Made by a program: the position numbers and the translations under genes
Shown: piece after piece, positions 33,871-47,433 of the stretch
Position numbering within the stretch: the first letter of the stretch is position 1
Layout: the number at the start of each line of letters is the position of its first letter
Notes under the pieces: model-generated
Database searches by the model: none
Seen by the model: only the letters and a program-made list of their open reading frames with translations
What the model was told of the DNA's origin: nothing
Assembly (NCBI GenBank): GCA_037389465.1
Contig: JAZARR010000154.1
Span: 3,534,001-3,598,000, forward strand
Direction: 5' to 3'
Origin: Baylisascaris procyonis
Taxonomy: Eukaryota; Nematoda; Chromadorea; Rhabditida; Ascarididae
DNA length: 64,000 nucleotides

Positions 33871-36800
33871 TCAACTTTCAAAAAAGAAAGAAAATGAGAA
33901 TCTAATTCCTACTTTGGAGGTATCATGATATTGCCAATCGAATTTCCCATCAAGTGTGACATTCTTTTTTTCTGCTGCTTTTCGTAGCATTGTTCTGATG
34001 AATGCATAGTCAGGCGTACTAGGATAATCCAACGAATCGACGTATTGTATTATTCTATGAATTTCATCAGGTAACGCCGAAACCGTTCGCGAATCTGAAA
34101 TTCTCCTTTTTTGTGTCCGATTTAGTGCACAATTAACCAATAATTTGTACTATTAGGCGATGAGTCATTGCAATATTTAGAGATTTTAGAAAATGAATAC
34201 ATGAAAGTAGCAAAAGCAGTCTCTGGCGCTTACTATTTAAACTTGCCGAAATGTCGAACTTGAAACTTTCTATAACAAATAATATAACATAAAATAATAT
34301 TGAGGCAACGCAGTGGACACTCTGAGAAAACCGAAGAATTCGTGAGCACATTTACATGTAGCACTAAACTCGGAAATAATTTGTTCATGATGCTCTCAGA
34401 GGTAGTTAATGAGACAGGCATTGAGTCGTTGCTTTCCAACAATTGTAGATCGGTGGCCAATGCAAAGCCCTATAGGAATGTATGAAAAGTTCACATTTTC
34501 CAGCAAAGAGATGCCCCTTCTCAATGCAAACGGCTTGTCTATCCTTCATTCTTGACCAAGTAAGGGCGCTCTTGTAGTCGGTAAATTCGAGGAACATATA
34601 TATCCACGATTCCAAATCATCCCGTCGACACTGCTCTTTTTGATAGTGGCAATTTCGTGATGCGTATCGAATCGTACCCAGAAATCCGACTTTTTCTCTC
34701 GGTAATCTAAATTGCTTAGGTCATTCAACTAATAGATATAATTGAAATCAATGCATGAAGTGTAAATCGAAAAATATACGCCTGTTGAGGACTACTCACG
34801 ATCCTTATAACATTGTTACTAATAGCAAATTTGAATTGTTAGAAGTAGCATGTGGCTATGTGTTTGTTCTTTAATATATGTTCATCCGCCAATCGCCCGT
34901 AAGCATGCATGGCCGTCCGATATTTTTTACATGACGGAAGCATGAAGGTAAGGAGAGGACGGTTCGAAAATCATAAGAGAATGGCGCTAAAATATGAAGT
35001 AGATCAAGCAAATTTGTCTGCGCAGCAGAAGAAAATCGTCCCGACAATTTTTCGTCGTCAATGATCTTTTCTCTATAGGAGAGGAAGGGGTAAACATTCA
35101 TTATTTCTTATTAAAATGTTTCATTTGTCACCTATGTCAAGCAATGGTTAAGCTCATTAAACGCCTTGGTTGGCAATTATCAGAATAATGCCGCCTTAGC
35201 ATAACCTCCATTCAGATGTTTTCTTATACAATTAATATAGCCAACAAACCTGATAGCTTTACTTCCTTTTATTGTGTATTTTCTAGCGATGCCAAAATCC
35301 AATATGAAAACTGTTTCTGCATAATCATTGAGTCCCATCGTAAAATTTTGTGGTTTAATATCTCGATGAATATATCCAATTTCATGCAAATCACCAATAC
35401 TATCGACCGTTTGTAAGGCAAGTTTTATGCTCGTGCGAAAGCTATAAAAAATAATCCAATCTTCTTACAACTTGTTGCACGAGTTGTCAGCATTTTTTTA
35501 AAGATTAGATATGAATATCTCCTCGTATTAACTGCACAAGATATGCCTAAAACTCTGACCAAAAAATAAACATATACGCCGCCAATGTTTGTGAGGCCGC
35601 ACTTTCTGAAGACGCATGAAAAGTGTAGAATTCGTTAGAACTGAAAATAGCACCGCAAAACACTTTTCAGCACAAGTAAACAATCGAAAATTTATGATAT
35701 AAATATTGCTGAGATATAAGATATCAGAAAAGAAGGGCTGTCAATCTATGAGATCGCAATCGTTTCTCAGACTATACATAAAACTTTATATATAGTCCAT
35801 ATAATTTATAACCAATTTCCTAAGAAGCAGAAATGATGAAAAGTGGAGAGTCAATGAAAGGTTCTTCGATCACGCTTAACTAATGTTAAAGTTTTCTCGC
35901 AGTCGTGTGTTTAATTGATTTGTTGCAAATGGCATAAAAGGAATTTCCGCTCATTATAATCTATTATCGAGTTTTATCGATACTTATCCATTATCATTTA
36001 CTAACGTTTTTCTCTAATGTCTCCATTACTCTATGTGACCAAATTACTTCAAGTATTACCTTATAAATTGAATATATCTTGAGCTGCATTTTTAGAGCCA
36101 CAGAAACAAAAGAAAAATAATTGAAGCTCTGATACGAGGTTTTACGCTTCCGTAAACGTTTTGCAAATATTGGCCTTTAACTGGCTTATAGCTTTCGGTA
36201 ATACTAAGAGGTTACTACCTGAAGCGACGCTCGGGCATATCTTTTTGTATGCGATCAAGACTTCGGCCAACGAGTTGCATCACGATAAATTTGAATTTTT
36301 CAGTTCGACCTGAAATTAATAGTCTGCATTTATTATGTGGGAAGCAAAAACGATAAATTATTGCCAATATGCTGGACAATTTGCATGAAGCAACACTGTG
36401 GAGTGGTTAAAAGACATCAGTCACAACACAATCTGAAGTCTTATAGCAGACTCAAAAATTTGTGAACAAACATATTCGTAGTCAGTGAGAAATGAGCCAT
36501 TGACTGGGTGGCCATTGAAATGCAGATCATTGTCGAGGTGGGATTTATAGTTTTCGTGATCTAATTGCGACGAGACGTACAGTCAAGAAAGTCCTTTATC
36601 GAGGAAGAGACATATAGCTCGAGGGAGAATTCGAGTTTCTTGAAGTCAGGGTCTCAACATTTTTGGCTTTACTACATGCTACTCATGCAGCCATAACCGA
36701 TCTATACCGATTTGGTCATTCACAACTTGAATAAGATATTTATGCGATTTAGACATCTTCATTAAGGAATGATGAAAATTCACTGAACCTTTATCCACCA

Positions 36801-39800
36801 TTTCGACGAAATGAAGTCGTTTCTCTTTGGGTAACGTCGCACAGATTTGAAGTATAGCCATTTCAACCTGAACATTTGTAATGATGGAAGAATTTGTGCT
36901 ATTATTTTTATAATATGAATTTTCGAATATGTTTTCAATTAGTACTCGGGCCTTATTGTATTCTTAGACTTCATAAGATGAGCTTTATTCGGGCAGAATT
37001 CCAGCAATTAACGCAGCTCGAACAAGTTTGGATGATGCTGAATAGGCTCGAATTTTATGTATGTGCCAAATGGGACAATGAAAGCCAAGTAATCGGTCAG
37101 GAAAGCCTCGCTTATGCAGCTACCGTGCGTTGTAATATCGAATGTTTGCTTTTTCCTGCAGCTACATCAATCAATTTGTCTCTAGCCAACGAAGGTGACA
37201 TTGCTTCCCCCTCCCTCCCTCTTTCCTTCTTTCTCTCATTTCCAGCGGAACTTCGGCATTTCTGCCCAAGACGACCTCGAACAACGCTTTTTTTGCAGAT
37301 CGAAAAATAAGGGATTTATGCCAATGAAGAAATCGCACTTTAGGGCGAATCGATAAACAATCAACAGCACTCAACATCCACTACATAATTTTCAAGAATC
37401 AAATTTCACAGCCTTTACAGCATTGCTATAGTAGTCATAAAATTTAGAAAAACTTCTGCTCAATTCTAAAAATGTTGGTAATATCTAGCCATATCTATGA
37501 AAACTCTTGCCTGTCTAAAAGCAAGATTAGAAGATTCGAAGAATGTCCTAAGACCACATCTCATAACCATTCCTGCATTGCAAGAGAAGTAATGAAGTTT
37601 TGATTTGGTTGAGTTTCCCGCGTTACTCATCAAAAACGTTTACGAAAGCAAGGCACACGAAAGGGCAAATTCTAAGAGTCCATTTAAACTGTGTTGGAAC
37701 CTAGAGTGGGGGTGAATGTAATGTTGATCTTGAGTTGGAATATGTGAATAAGCAAAAAACACACTAAAATTAATAATAGGTAGAATATAAAATTTGCATA
37801 TTCTCTTAATTATTACCTTTAGCCTATTATGGCATTTTGTATTACGCTCACAATTTTCAGTTTTTAGTGCGAACAACTCATCCTCATTCCCTTCTATTTT
37901 TTCATTTCCACGTTTTTCTTTTTCCTTTTTGCCCTCTGTCTCTCCATTTTGTTGTTTATTTTTTTGTTGCTCCTTATTATTGCTTTTTTTCTTAGAATCT
38001 TCTTCTTTGCGCTCTATAACCTCTTTATTTTCGTTGTTGAGACGACGGACTTTATAAACATCACCGAAACCACCAGATCCGAGAAGTTTCACAATTTCAT
38101 ATCTGCAATGATCATTAATTCTATCTGCGTTTGCTCCTCATATTTCAAATATTTCACTCTAAACATTCAATTACAATAACATTCAATAGCTATATGCGCT
38201 ATTTTCATTTGTTCAGCTTTTGTGTTATGACGGTATATTACTTTTAAATAAGCCGTATTACCGCACTTGACAAATGTGCGTTTTCTTGTTTTGCTTATTT
38301 CCAAACGGCTTGTAAATGTATGTTGTCATAAAGTGTCAAAGTTGAAGCCACTGAGCTAGGATTAAGTAGGAATTCGAAGATGACTTGCTATTTATTCCGT
38401 AAGAATCCGCAGATTGATAATTTTTTCTGTAAAAAGCTTTAGAGAATATATTTACCCCTCTCTCTCTGACCTCATATTTCCAACTCAGATCTATCGTACC
38501 AATTCATGATCTTTCTGGATGCGCTGGGTAGATCCTTAAATAGTCAACAGTCTCATATCCCAAATATTAATCCCATAATTGGCTGCTTCCACCTCCTTCC
38601 ATCTCTCCCCTTTTATTGTCTTTCATAACGTGCACTAAAATGAAGCTCTGTTGTTCTATTTAGCGAGAGCTTTGACTGTTTTTCACTCATCATCTATGTT
38701 ATATATCAATGCTAGTAGCCATACTATGATCATTATCTAAGCAATTCGCAATTTGAGCAACATCTGAGCAAAACATAAATGGATCACAACAACTCGCCTA
38801 TTTTTTGGCGTATTAACAATCGTTTTTAACGGCAATTTCGAGCGAACTTCGCCAGTGGTTGGTACATGTGGATGCGATGGTGTTTTAGACTTTTTCTTCG
38901 ATTCATTAGTAACCTTTCCTGTTTGCCCACATTCTTTCCCTTTCTTTGTTTCACTTTTCTCTGTAGATTTTGGTTTAGCACCGATTTGTTTCGCTTGTTC
39001 ATCCTCATGTTTCGCCTGTAATCGTTCTTTTATAGGACACTGTCTACTTTCATAAAATAAACTGTTCATTGACCACCAAAAACAATATTTGGATCCTACA
39101 ATTTATTTATCCACAATTTTTAAAGAAAAATTATTCCTTCATTTTTCGCACAATACACTTTTGCCTGTTGTTAAGCATTATTCAATCCTCACTTTTTTAC
39201 ACGACTACTTCCTTCCCATTTGTTGACGAATGAATATTCTGTCACAAAAATTGAGAAGCAGGTGACCCGTAGAAGTTATGGAAAGAGGATACATAATTAT
39301 ACATCATTTCAATATGCAATATGAGGCTTTAAGCATTAATACTTTTCATGCAATTTGCATTATTGTGCAAATTCACTAGTAGAATTGCCTATTCTCAAAC
39401 TCATCCGTCGTATAGAGCTGTTTAATCTATCTTTCAAAAAATTTTGCTTACTTTATCATCTAATATAAGGACATCAGTTACATTGATTATTAGCATAGGG
39501 GAATTAACAATTTTGAGAACCTTAGCTTTGTCACTAGCTTGCTCATCTTCATCCTTCTCACTGTTTGATGACTCTGGTAAATGTAGTTTCAAATCCTCTT
39601 CGCATTTTGACAATTTTGAAAACCTTTTTGCCGTCGAACCTAAATTAATGGATTTCATTATATTAGCAAAATCATTTCATTTCATTTAATGCTTTACACA
39701 TCAAGATTGCTCCAGGAAAAATGTTCAAAAACCAGACTAGGTGCTTAGAAATTGTGGCACTTCTGAGACTTCAGACCGAAAAGTTTAGCACGGTCCTGAG

Positions 39801-40320
39801 ATGGCTCTTAGAATTTTGAAGTGGATCTTGAAAAGCTTTTGAAATTACAAAATCGGAGCCGGAATTTCGGTGTGTCCACATTTGCATCAAAGTAGGGTTA
39901 TAAGATCCCCGGGCAGGTACCTACGAATGCGAATTTTTTAAACTTCGGCTAAAACGTAGTTGGTCAATGGCATAAATACGCAAACGCTATGGAAACAACC
40001 ATGATCTGGTATTTATTTCTGCGAACATCTTCATATAAAGACCATTCAATCTCTATAGGCAGTCGGCTGAACAAATCACCTGCCAAAATCCAGCTTGCAA
40101 ATTCAAGCAACTTCCGGATTTCCGTAGGTTCCTTGAAATGAGCTCGGCTGGACTGAATATTAATAAACTCTAGACGTTGAAACTTGAGCTTTTATAAAAT
40201 CCGTACAATTCGCTTACATTTCGTATTACGTTTTCTTTTCGAGCCTCCAGTCGATCTGGTAGATTTGGAACCGCCGGTCGATTTAGTGCTCACAGTCGAT
40301 TTATGGTCTCCAAATTTCAT
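33871..40320 (-). CDS. TTBK/CK1-like Ser/Thr kinase K2 with charged N-terminal region and kinase insert
   Basis: Exons on the minus strand: 40320-40218, 39639-39452, 39039-38798, 38102-37817, 36867-36789, 36309-36219, 35441-35250, 34706-34495 and 34094-33871. They give 538 residues with consistent phases. About 177 residues of Ser/Thr/Lys-rich N-terminus precede the kinase. Then come GSGGFG (186-191), Lys258 in FALK, FKFIVMQLVGRSLD, HRDIKPQN (355-362) and LDFGIARKY (377-385). Next are [11 protein letters not shown] and ESWIYMFLEF, and the C-terminus is ...DWQYHDTSKVGIR. A Lys/Glu/Asn-rich insert of about 56 residues (198-254) separates the second and third N-lobe strands. The intron after exon 39039-38798 needs a GC donor. 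The C-terminal GTAGGA after DTSK might be another donor. All catalytic residues are present, so it is probably active. It belongs to the K2-K4 tandem family. Confidence 0.85.
38103..38797 (-). other. GC-AG intron of K2
   Basis: On the minus strand the donor reads AG|GCGAGT and the acceptor TTGCAG. Joining them gives ...TIVNTPKNRYEIVKLLG, matching the usual lead-in of this kinase group. No GT donor of the required phase 2 lies nearby. Confidence 0.65.
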
Positions 40321-41016
40321 CACTTCCCGCTATGCCGTTGTCTTTATCCGCTGAGCAACGCACTGACTGATGAGGATCCGAGAACAAAAGCTTCGAAGCA
40401 ACCAACTACAGTCGCAATCCAATAATAAAATGATCGTTTGCGGTTACTTCCGACTATTTATATCTAATAACGTCTTCAATTTCGCATTTAAAATTGCAAA
40501 TGTTTATAGATAACTTATTTACTTATAAGAATATTTGATAATTTACCTATATGCTTTAGTTCCTTCATTTATAATGGTCTGTCTATGCTGGCCGATATGT
40601 AAACTTTCAAACAAATTTACATATATAGTAAATATCATCTGAGAGAGCCAACTTTAGTTACATTTGAATCGGATATTAACCATTGCTCGATGGCGAATCA
40701 AAATACCGTCCGTCTCTGTCCGACAACATTTATTGCTTTAGTTGCTTCAGTTCTACGGTATCCATGATGCAATTGACTTCATATGTGGCAGCTATTGGAT
40801 CCCGTCTGCGGGCAATACTTTCGCTTTAAACTTACAGAGACAAAAGTTTAGCCATATATTTGAATCGAATTCACTTTATTTCATTTCGCTCCTTGTTTTG
40901 AGTACAGTTAGCGAAAGCTGTTTAGCTTTAAGGAAAGTTGTAAAAAACGGATGTGTTGCTAAACGAAGGTGGATGAACGAAGTTATTCTTCTTCATTTGA
41001 ATAAAGAAAGTCATTC

Positions 41017-41057
<41 letters not shown>

Positions 41058-42286
41058 GATAAAACTACCACTTTGCGCATTTGTAAAAGCAAAATAATAC
41101 TGGAAAGATGAGTGGTCAGCATAGGCAAGATTTTATTCCGTTAGCCTCTCACTGCCGACAACCTAACAATGTATAACTTATTCCGTATATTCTAATTGTT
41201 CGGCTATAATTCGCTTTTCCCGTTTTGCAACAGTTCAAATTTTTGCAAATAATGAATGCAATGTTCGATAGCGCTATACAACTTTTATTGTTTCAAAATT
41301 GTATTCGCAACAGTTTATGCAGAATTCGTGTTGAAAACACTATGAATCCATTCAATACTAAAAGCATATAATAAACTCGTAAAACCAAAAACACAACGGT
41401 TTGTCTGCATCATCGCATATCTTGAGTTGCTTGCAATGATAGTAATCCTGAAAGTATATTTTGCATAACATTAAATCATCATATTTCAAGCATATTGCAA
41501 TCTAATCACTCGAAGTCATTTAACGCCTTTTTTCTATGAGCCTTTCTAAAACTGCATCTGACATCATCAGAAATTGTTGAAAGTAGAGCTGCGAAATTCG
41601 ATGGATATATTACCCGCCATAATCCAGTGGAATCAATAGTCGTCTTAAGTCATATAAAAAATTTTGTATGCGACTTGTGGATGAAAAAAACTACGACGAG
41701 TTTCAAGGCTTGGACACCAAATGAATGGCCGTTACGGTGGAAACAGATTCGGGAATTCGAACTGCGCACGAAAATTAGGATTAGACATGATTCCTCTCGA
41801 TCACTTTTTTGAATGTGAGCCGGTTCAAGATCACTGGGTTTCATCAATGCAGAAAGAAGCCAATAAACAGTCGCTTGGAATTGCTACTTCGTGGCCGGAA
41901 ATTTTCAGACAGAAATTCTCCAGAATCCAAGTTTTATCGATCCAGTTCAAGAAATTTTTAGTCATTGGGCGCAGATGTCTATCCCCGATTTTTTAATTTG
42001 TTTCACAATGAGTGAGCATCAAAAATTATTTCAAAACCACCAAACTTACCACCATATTCCTCTGATTCTTTCCGTTCGCTGACGATTTCAGCTGCAATAA
42101 GAATTGTTTAATCGAAACATTGAATAAGCTGGTTTTTTCTATAAACCTGTCGAAAACCATTCAATTAGCTAATAAAAGGCTGTTAAAAGATGACGAAAAA
42201 TCCTTTACAGACGTTTTAAGACTGCTTTCGTTGAGACATTATGCATTAAATGGATTTCTTAAATAGCAAAAAAATTAATAGAAAAA
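40321..42286. other. K2-K3 intergenic region
   Basis: About 2 kb between the K2 start and the K3 stop. It holds a short TA microsatellite (41020-41052) and no convincing gene. Confidence 0.45.
41020..41052. repeat. Short TA microsatellite
   Basis: About 33 nt of perfect TA repeat. Confidence 0.95.
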
Positions 42287-45200
42287 TCATATTAAAGAAA
42301 GGTAAAACAACTGACAACTTAAGTTTTCATTTGAAGCGTCTATTTGCCAATCGAATCGCTCGTTGAGATTTGCTTTTCGTTTTTGTGCAGCTCGACGTAG
42401 TAAGTCCTTTATATATTGATAATCCGGTAAACTTGGATACGTTAACGAATCGATATAATCGATTATTTTAGTAATTTCTTGAGGTAATAATGTCACCATT
42501 TTTGGAACTAAAAATTCTATGATATCTATCAAAAATTTATAAGAGTTAATAAATTAGCGAAAAGAATTATTTTTTTTAGGTTTATTAATATTGTGCTATT
42601 AAATAATGATCAATTATATTTATATACTACTTCATGAAGTAGATATAGTTTTATGTAGGCGTTTACTTCCAAGAATACTTCTTTTTCTGAGGGGAGGATT
42701 ATAAAACGATGAAAAAATAGCATATAGAATGTTTCGAATTAACTTAGAAGTGACCAATCCCCAACACTTACAGTTTCCAGCGAAAAATTTTTCCTTGAGG
42801 ACGCAAACGGCATTCTTATCGACTTTCTTCGCCCATGGGAGTGCTTTAAGGTCGATAAACTCGAGAAACATATATAACCATGATTCAAGATCATCACATC
42901 GACATTGATCCCTAGAGCGATGGCAGTTGCGTGATGCATAACGTACTGTTCCAACGAAACGTACAATTGCACGAGGCATCCTAAAAGATCGACATTATTT
43001 TAAGCAATATAGCAACGCATTCCGAATTAAGAAACAAATTTATGTGTGTTCATTCAAATATGCATTGAAAGGTGCAAAGCAAACTGAGATCAGGTGTGAA
43101 TTCGTATAAATATATTCAACAACCTTTTCATTATCGATTAACGGAGGAAGGAGTTTAATAAATCGTTTAAAAATTGGCTGAGAAATGCAAAAATATATTT
43201 TAAAATACTGAAGGAGCAAGCAACTTCAAGCAATATTCAACGGCACTAAATAATCACGATGCCTTTTAACAAGCGAAATTAAAGATCGAAGCGAAACGTC
43301 GTGCGGATAATTGTCAGATGGGCTTAAACATCGCCAAATGTGAGATAGAGGATTCGAAAGCACTGTACCTGACAAGATTGCATCCGTCAATCGTATATTT
43401 CCTTACGATACCGAAATCAAGTAAGAATATCGTATCCGCCATCTTCCCGGCACCGACAGAGAAATTTTGTGGTTTGACATCTCTGTGAATGTAGCCGAGA
43501 TCATGAAGATCGGATATTGCATCGATTGTTTGTAGACCGAGATTTGTACACGTCGAGTAGCTTCAAAATCGAACAGCTGATACCAGATACGTAACCTTTT
43601 GCATGGGATGCACGAGAAAAAGGAAAACATGGACTCATGTTAGCGATAAGAAACATAACTTTGCATTTCCTGCATTTTTCAACACGCAGATAGATGCAAA
43701 AATGATATAATACGAAACCTACATGCGAAAAAATAAGGATTGGTTGATAGCGTTCGAATGTCTTCGTCGAGGTACTATCAGAACTTCAGCCACCTTTATT
43801 CGTTGCAGGCATGTTTTCACGTACAACTACTACTTCCTCCTCCGCCTTCCTCCCTCCCCTCCCACTCTTGCCTAAAATGCTCCTGCCCAGTTCTAAGATA
43901 TCATGAGCAGAACTGCTCTTGCCCAGTTATTTCTTCTCATGATATCGTAGACGGAATTAGCGCTCATCGTTAAGAACTAGCTCATCCCTCTTTTCCGGCG
44001 TAAGCGATACAGCTTGACCGGACTTCACGAAGTCATTGAAAGCAGCCCAACACACAATAATCGTTATTTCATCAAAAGCACCTGAATACATCATACCCAC
44101 TCTTTCATTAGCTATGATATGTTTACGGTTTTAGTTACATGGTAAGCCATTGACTCATGCATCCCGGTGATCGGCCAGTCATTCCATGCTTCTTAATCCA
44201 TCTATATAGAACAAGTTACCTTATTCTGTACATGTTCAAATCACAAGAACAAGTTACCTTATTCTGTACATGTTCAAATCACAACCCGCTCTCTTATCAC
44301 TCAACCTAATAAAGACGGTCTCAGGAGTAAAGCGAGGTTAGTTTATTTCGTGGACTAATTTTATGGTTCGGCACCCGTGAAAATCCACCTTTTGTGGAAC
44401 ACTTAAATTTAAGCTAGAGGTTGGTATATATAAGCATATTTTAAAAGCACCCCTCTCCACTCAATATGCCTTCTAATCCAGCAATGATAAAATATGTACC
44501 TGAAATGATTCCCGGGCATCCCAAGCTGAATAAAGTCGAGACTCATGCCTACCAGGTCCATTACGATGAATTTGAAATCCTCTGTCCGGCCTTAAATTCA
44601 ATAACATCAGCGTGTTTTCAGAACTTTTCGAAAAAAAAAACACTATCAAATAATATTTACAAAACCACAAATCAGCAGTGATAAAATAAAATCATAACCT
44701 TTATCGATCATTCGAACAAAATGTTGTCGACGCTCTGGTTGACGAGCAGCACAAAGTTCCAATATGTTCGTTTCGATCTGCAAAAGAAAATTCCGGATAT
44801 TAGGGAAGCCAAATGTGCTACGACAAAAGAAAGATAATCTCAACACTTATTTTATATCTACATGTTCAACTGCATATATGTAGTGAAGTTTGGAAGAGAA
44901 CTGACAACCTAAAATTAATCTAGCTGAATGGTACCTAACACCTACATCTGTTGACTTAAGACACGCCAAGGATACCGACAAGCTCCTGTCCGTAGATGAC
45001 TCTCCCCACATTATCTTTTCGAGTTCATGCTGATATCACGACGCAGCTACTCGCAAGAATGCGTTCCCTCACGAACCCTTTTGTATAAAAAATTTTTTCT
45101 CAGCGGGGAATGCACCTCATCCTCCCATGCTGGTTATAGATCTGACAGCATTGCTCGAGGGATTTGTTTGTATACGTGCGTTTTGCTTAACGAAAATCTG

Positions 45201-46992
45201 CACTATATATACTTCATTTAGAGAAGCTTGACGCATTACTCCTCTCCATTTGTTTGTTGTGTTAACACACGCTCCAAGCAATGTTTCATTATTGAATCTT
45301 GAAGAATGGATGTATCATAGGGTTCTATTACTGTTAGATGAGAAGTAACCGATATTGGTAACAAAACAATACCACCCTTACCTTTAGCCTATCAAGGTTC
45401 GATCCATCAACACTGTTGATTTCAGTTTTCATCGCAAAGATAGCGCCAATTTCTTCATCTTTTCGTTGCAAACGTTCAATGCTATAAACATCACCGAAAC
45501 CGCCCGACCCAACCAAGCCGAGAACTCTATATCTGCAATAAACGGATTTCCGAATGTGACTTCTGAACTGCCCCTTTGAAGTTGCTAAACGCCTGCAGAT
45601 AATAGGGAAAAGTATTCCAGGCGTTTAAGTTTTCTTAAGAACTTTGCAGTGACTCTGAAGCACAACAACAAGTAATCTAAGTAGGAGTATGACTTGAATG
45701 AGCTACTAAAGAATAACTGAAGTAAATGCCTTTTGTGTGAACGCTTGGCAGTTACTCGTGAAAAGCTTTAAGTTCTGAACCTCTGATAGTGAAAAGCCAT
45801 TATGAGCGACTTCCTCCTCATTTCAAAAGTTTATAATTGCCCAGAGCCGTGCAGAGAACAAACCGAATATAAAAACATTCTGAATACAAAAACTACGGCT
45901 CTTCGTATGTCTTTAGTTCGTTTCATGTTTGTGGGCCGTATTGCTCCCATAGTTGCTTTTTCTCTTGCTTGTGCTTCGGCTCGTGCATATCGGCATCGAT
46001 AGACTTTTATCGGCTCCTGCTCTCTGCCGACATTCAGTTCCCTCTGCGTCGCAGCCGCTAGTCCATAACACAAGTTCACGACAGATTACTTGGTAAGACG
46101 ACGGATAGAAAGTAAGACAATAAAAATATTAAGAAACCCCTGAGATAAGATCTAAGATTAGTGCTAGGTTTAGCGCAAATTAATATCTGATGCAATGTAC
46201 ATGGTAGCGAAAAACTGCTCTGAGTATGTTTATCAGAAATGTTTTTCTAGAATTCAAATTCGTTGCAAAATTGTGCAAAAGAACGTGCCTATTAGTTTGA
46301 GTGCGGATAACAGTGCCTTCATCCAATTTCCGACGGAACTGTCTTGATTGTTTCGACGATTTCTTTTTCTGTCTTTCCGTCTCATCTTCTGGTTCCTGAA
46401 AATTCTCGAATGAGTGCATTTCATGACCTAAATAAAGTAAAGTATTTTGCTAATCTACATGTTAATCTACCTAAATAAAGTATCTACCTCAATAAAGTAA
46501 AATAACAACTGATTTTCTCAATATTTACTTCGAAGCATTGACTCCTAAGTGCAATCACAAACAACATAAAGCATAAATGCATATGATTTAACATGTCACC
46601 ATACGGTAAATTCATTAGGCAATAAATGTTTAGTTGAATAGCTAATTTCAATGCTATTATGCTCAGAGTGGCTTCCTTTCTATAAGAAAAACAAAAACTT
46701 ATCGATAAGATATCAAGTTTGAAGCACTGAGCCGAGTTTAGCGCCAACAACAATCTGTTGGAGTTCGATTAATGGCCGGAAAAAAGCTCGATCATCACAT
46801 ACGATGAGCGTCCTCTTCGTATAGCAATGTAAAATCAAGAAATGATTCCAAGAGATTGCCAGAAAATTCCACATAGCACAGAAATATAAACATGCCTTGA
46901 TGAGAAATGAACTCGTATTGAATTGAAGGCAGTAATATGAACCTACCTGTGTACTGCTTGATTGCTTTGATGAAAAATTCAGTTGTCCGCAT
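42287..46992 (-). CDS. TTBK/CK1-like Ser/Thr kinase K3
   Basis: Exons on the minus strand: 46992-46947, 46427-46289, 45532-45382, 44777-44699, 44590-44500, 43560-43369, 42980-42772 and 42507-42287. They give 375 residues with consistent phases. A short N-terminus ([16 protein letters not shown], then a Lys/Ser/Arg-rich stretch and [13 protein letters not shown]) leads to GSGGFG (70-75), Lys97 in FAMK and [22 protein letters not shown] (193-200), LDFGIVRKY (215-223), [11 protein letters not shown] and [10 protein letters not shown] follow, with a C-lobe end RFDWQ. Exon 1 is inferred from phase and splice sites only. If it is wrong, translation could begin at the ATG at 46419 with the rest unchanged. 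The intron after 46289 needs a GC donor (AG|GCACGT). The kinase appears intact and is closest to K2 and K4. Confidence 0.85.
44208..44283. repeat. Tandem duplication of a 38-bp unit
   Basis: Two exact 38-nt copies (44208-44245 and 44246-44283), each beginning AGAACAAGTTACC, inside the K3 intron between exons 44500 and 43560. Confidence 0.95.
45533..46288 (-). other. GC-AG intron of K3
   Basis: The donor AG|GCACGT is joined to a TTGCAG acceptor, giving [17 protein letters not shown]. The position and phase 2 are the same as the GC-AG intron of K2; K4 has AA|GTGAGT at this point. Confidence 0.65.
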
Positions 46993-47091
46993 GTTAACAG
47001 CTAAAAAACAGCTTATTTGTGACCATCATCATCTATTTGGAGGTGAGATTCATGTTCCCACTAATCTATGTTGAGCCTTGCAAACATAACA
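46993..47091. other. Short gap upstream of K3
   Basis: Divergent promoter region between the K3 start and a + strand TATA-like site. No further feature was seen. Confidence 0.3.
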
Positions 47092-47099
47092 TATAAAAG
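47092..47099 (+). promoter_or_regulatory. TATA-like box
   Basis: TATAAAAG lies 84 nt before the ATG at 47176 of a small candidate secreted protein. Confidence 0.4.
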
Positions 47100-47175
47100 C
47101 GGTATATCTGAGATTATAAGTCTTAATTGCTTCACAGGTGTCAGAGACTAGAGGTGTCTACATTTATATCTAGAG

Positions 47176-47379
47176 ATGTGCACTCTGGTTTTATTTCCCT
47201 TTGCACCATTGTTTGCTGACACTTCATGGAAATTAAACGTGAATTTTAATCTCCAGCTAGCCACCCTTAAAAAGCTGGGGCTAGCAACACAAACTGTCAA
47301 GGAAAGATCAATCCCGTCTAATCAGAATCACTGGGAATCTTCCACTGGAGGGGAATATAGAATATATGCTAAGCTGTAA
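47176..47379 (+). CDS. Candidate small secreted protein, 67 residues
   Basis: A single open frame starts with a hydrophobic signal-like segment (MCTLVLFPFAPLFA) and then a polar chain containing LATLKKLGLATQTVKE and ending GGEYRIYAKL. It has an upstream TATA-like box at 47092 and an AATAAA at 47434-47439, the layout of a compact intronless gene. I recognise no family. It could be chance; the case rests on the three signals together. Confidence 0.35.
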   Translation: MCTLVLFPFAPLFADTSWKLNVNFNLQLATLKKLGLATQTVKERSIPSNQNHWESSTGGEYRIYAKL

Positions 47380-47433
47380 AAGTTAGAAAAACTAAAAATA
47401 ATGCAACAAGGGAGAAGTATTAAATGTAAAAAC

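Noticed and set aside
45831..46079. Minus frame of 82 codons between K3 exons (contains [14 protein letters not shown])
   Set aside because: It is inside the GC-AG intron of K3, and the flanking exons join in frame without it. I see no homology.
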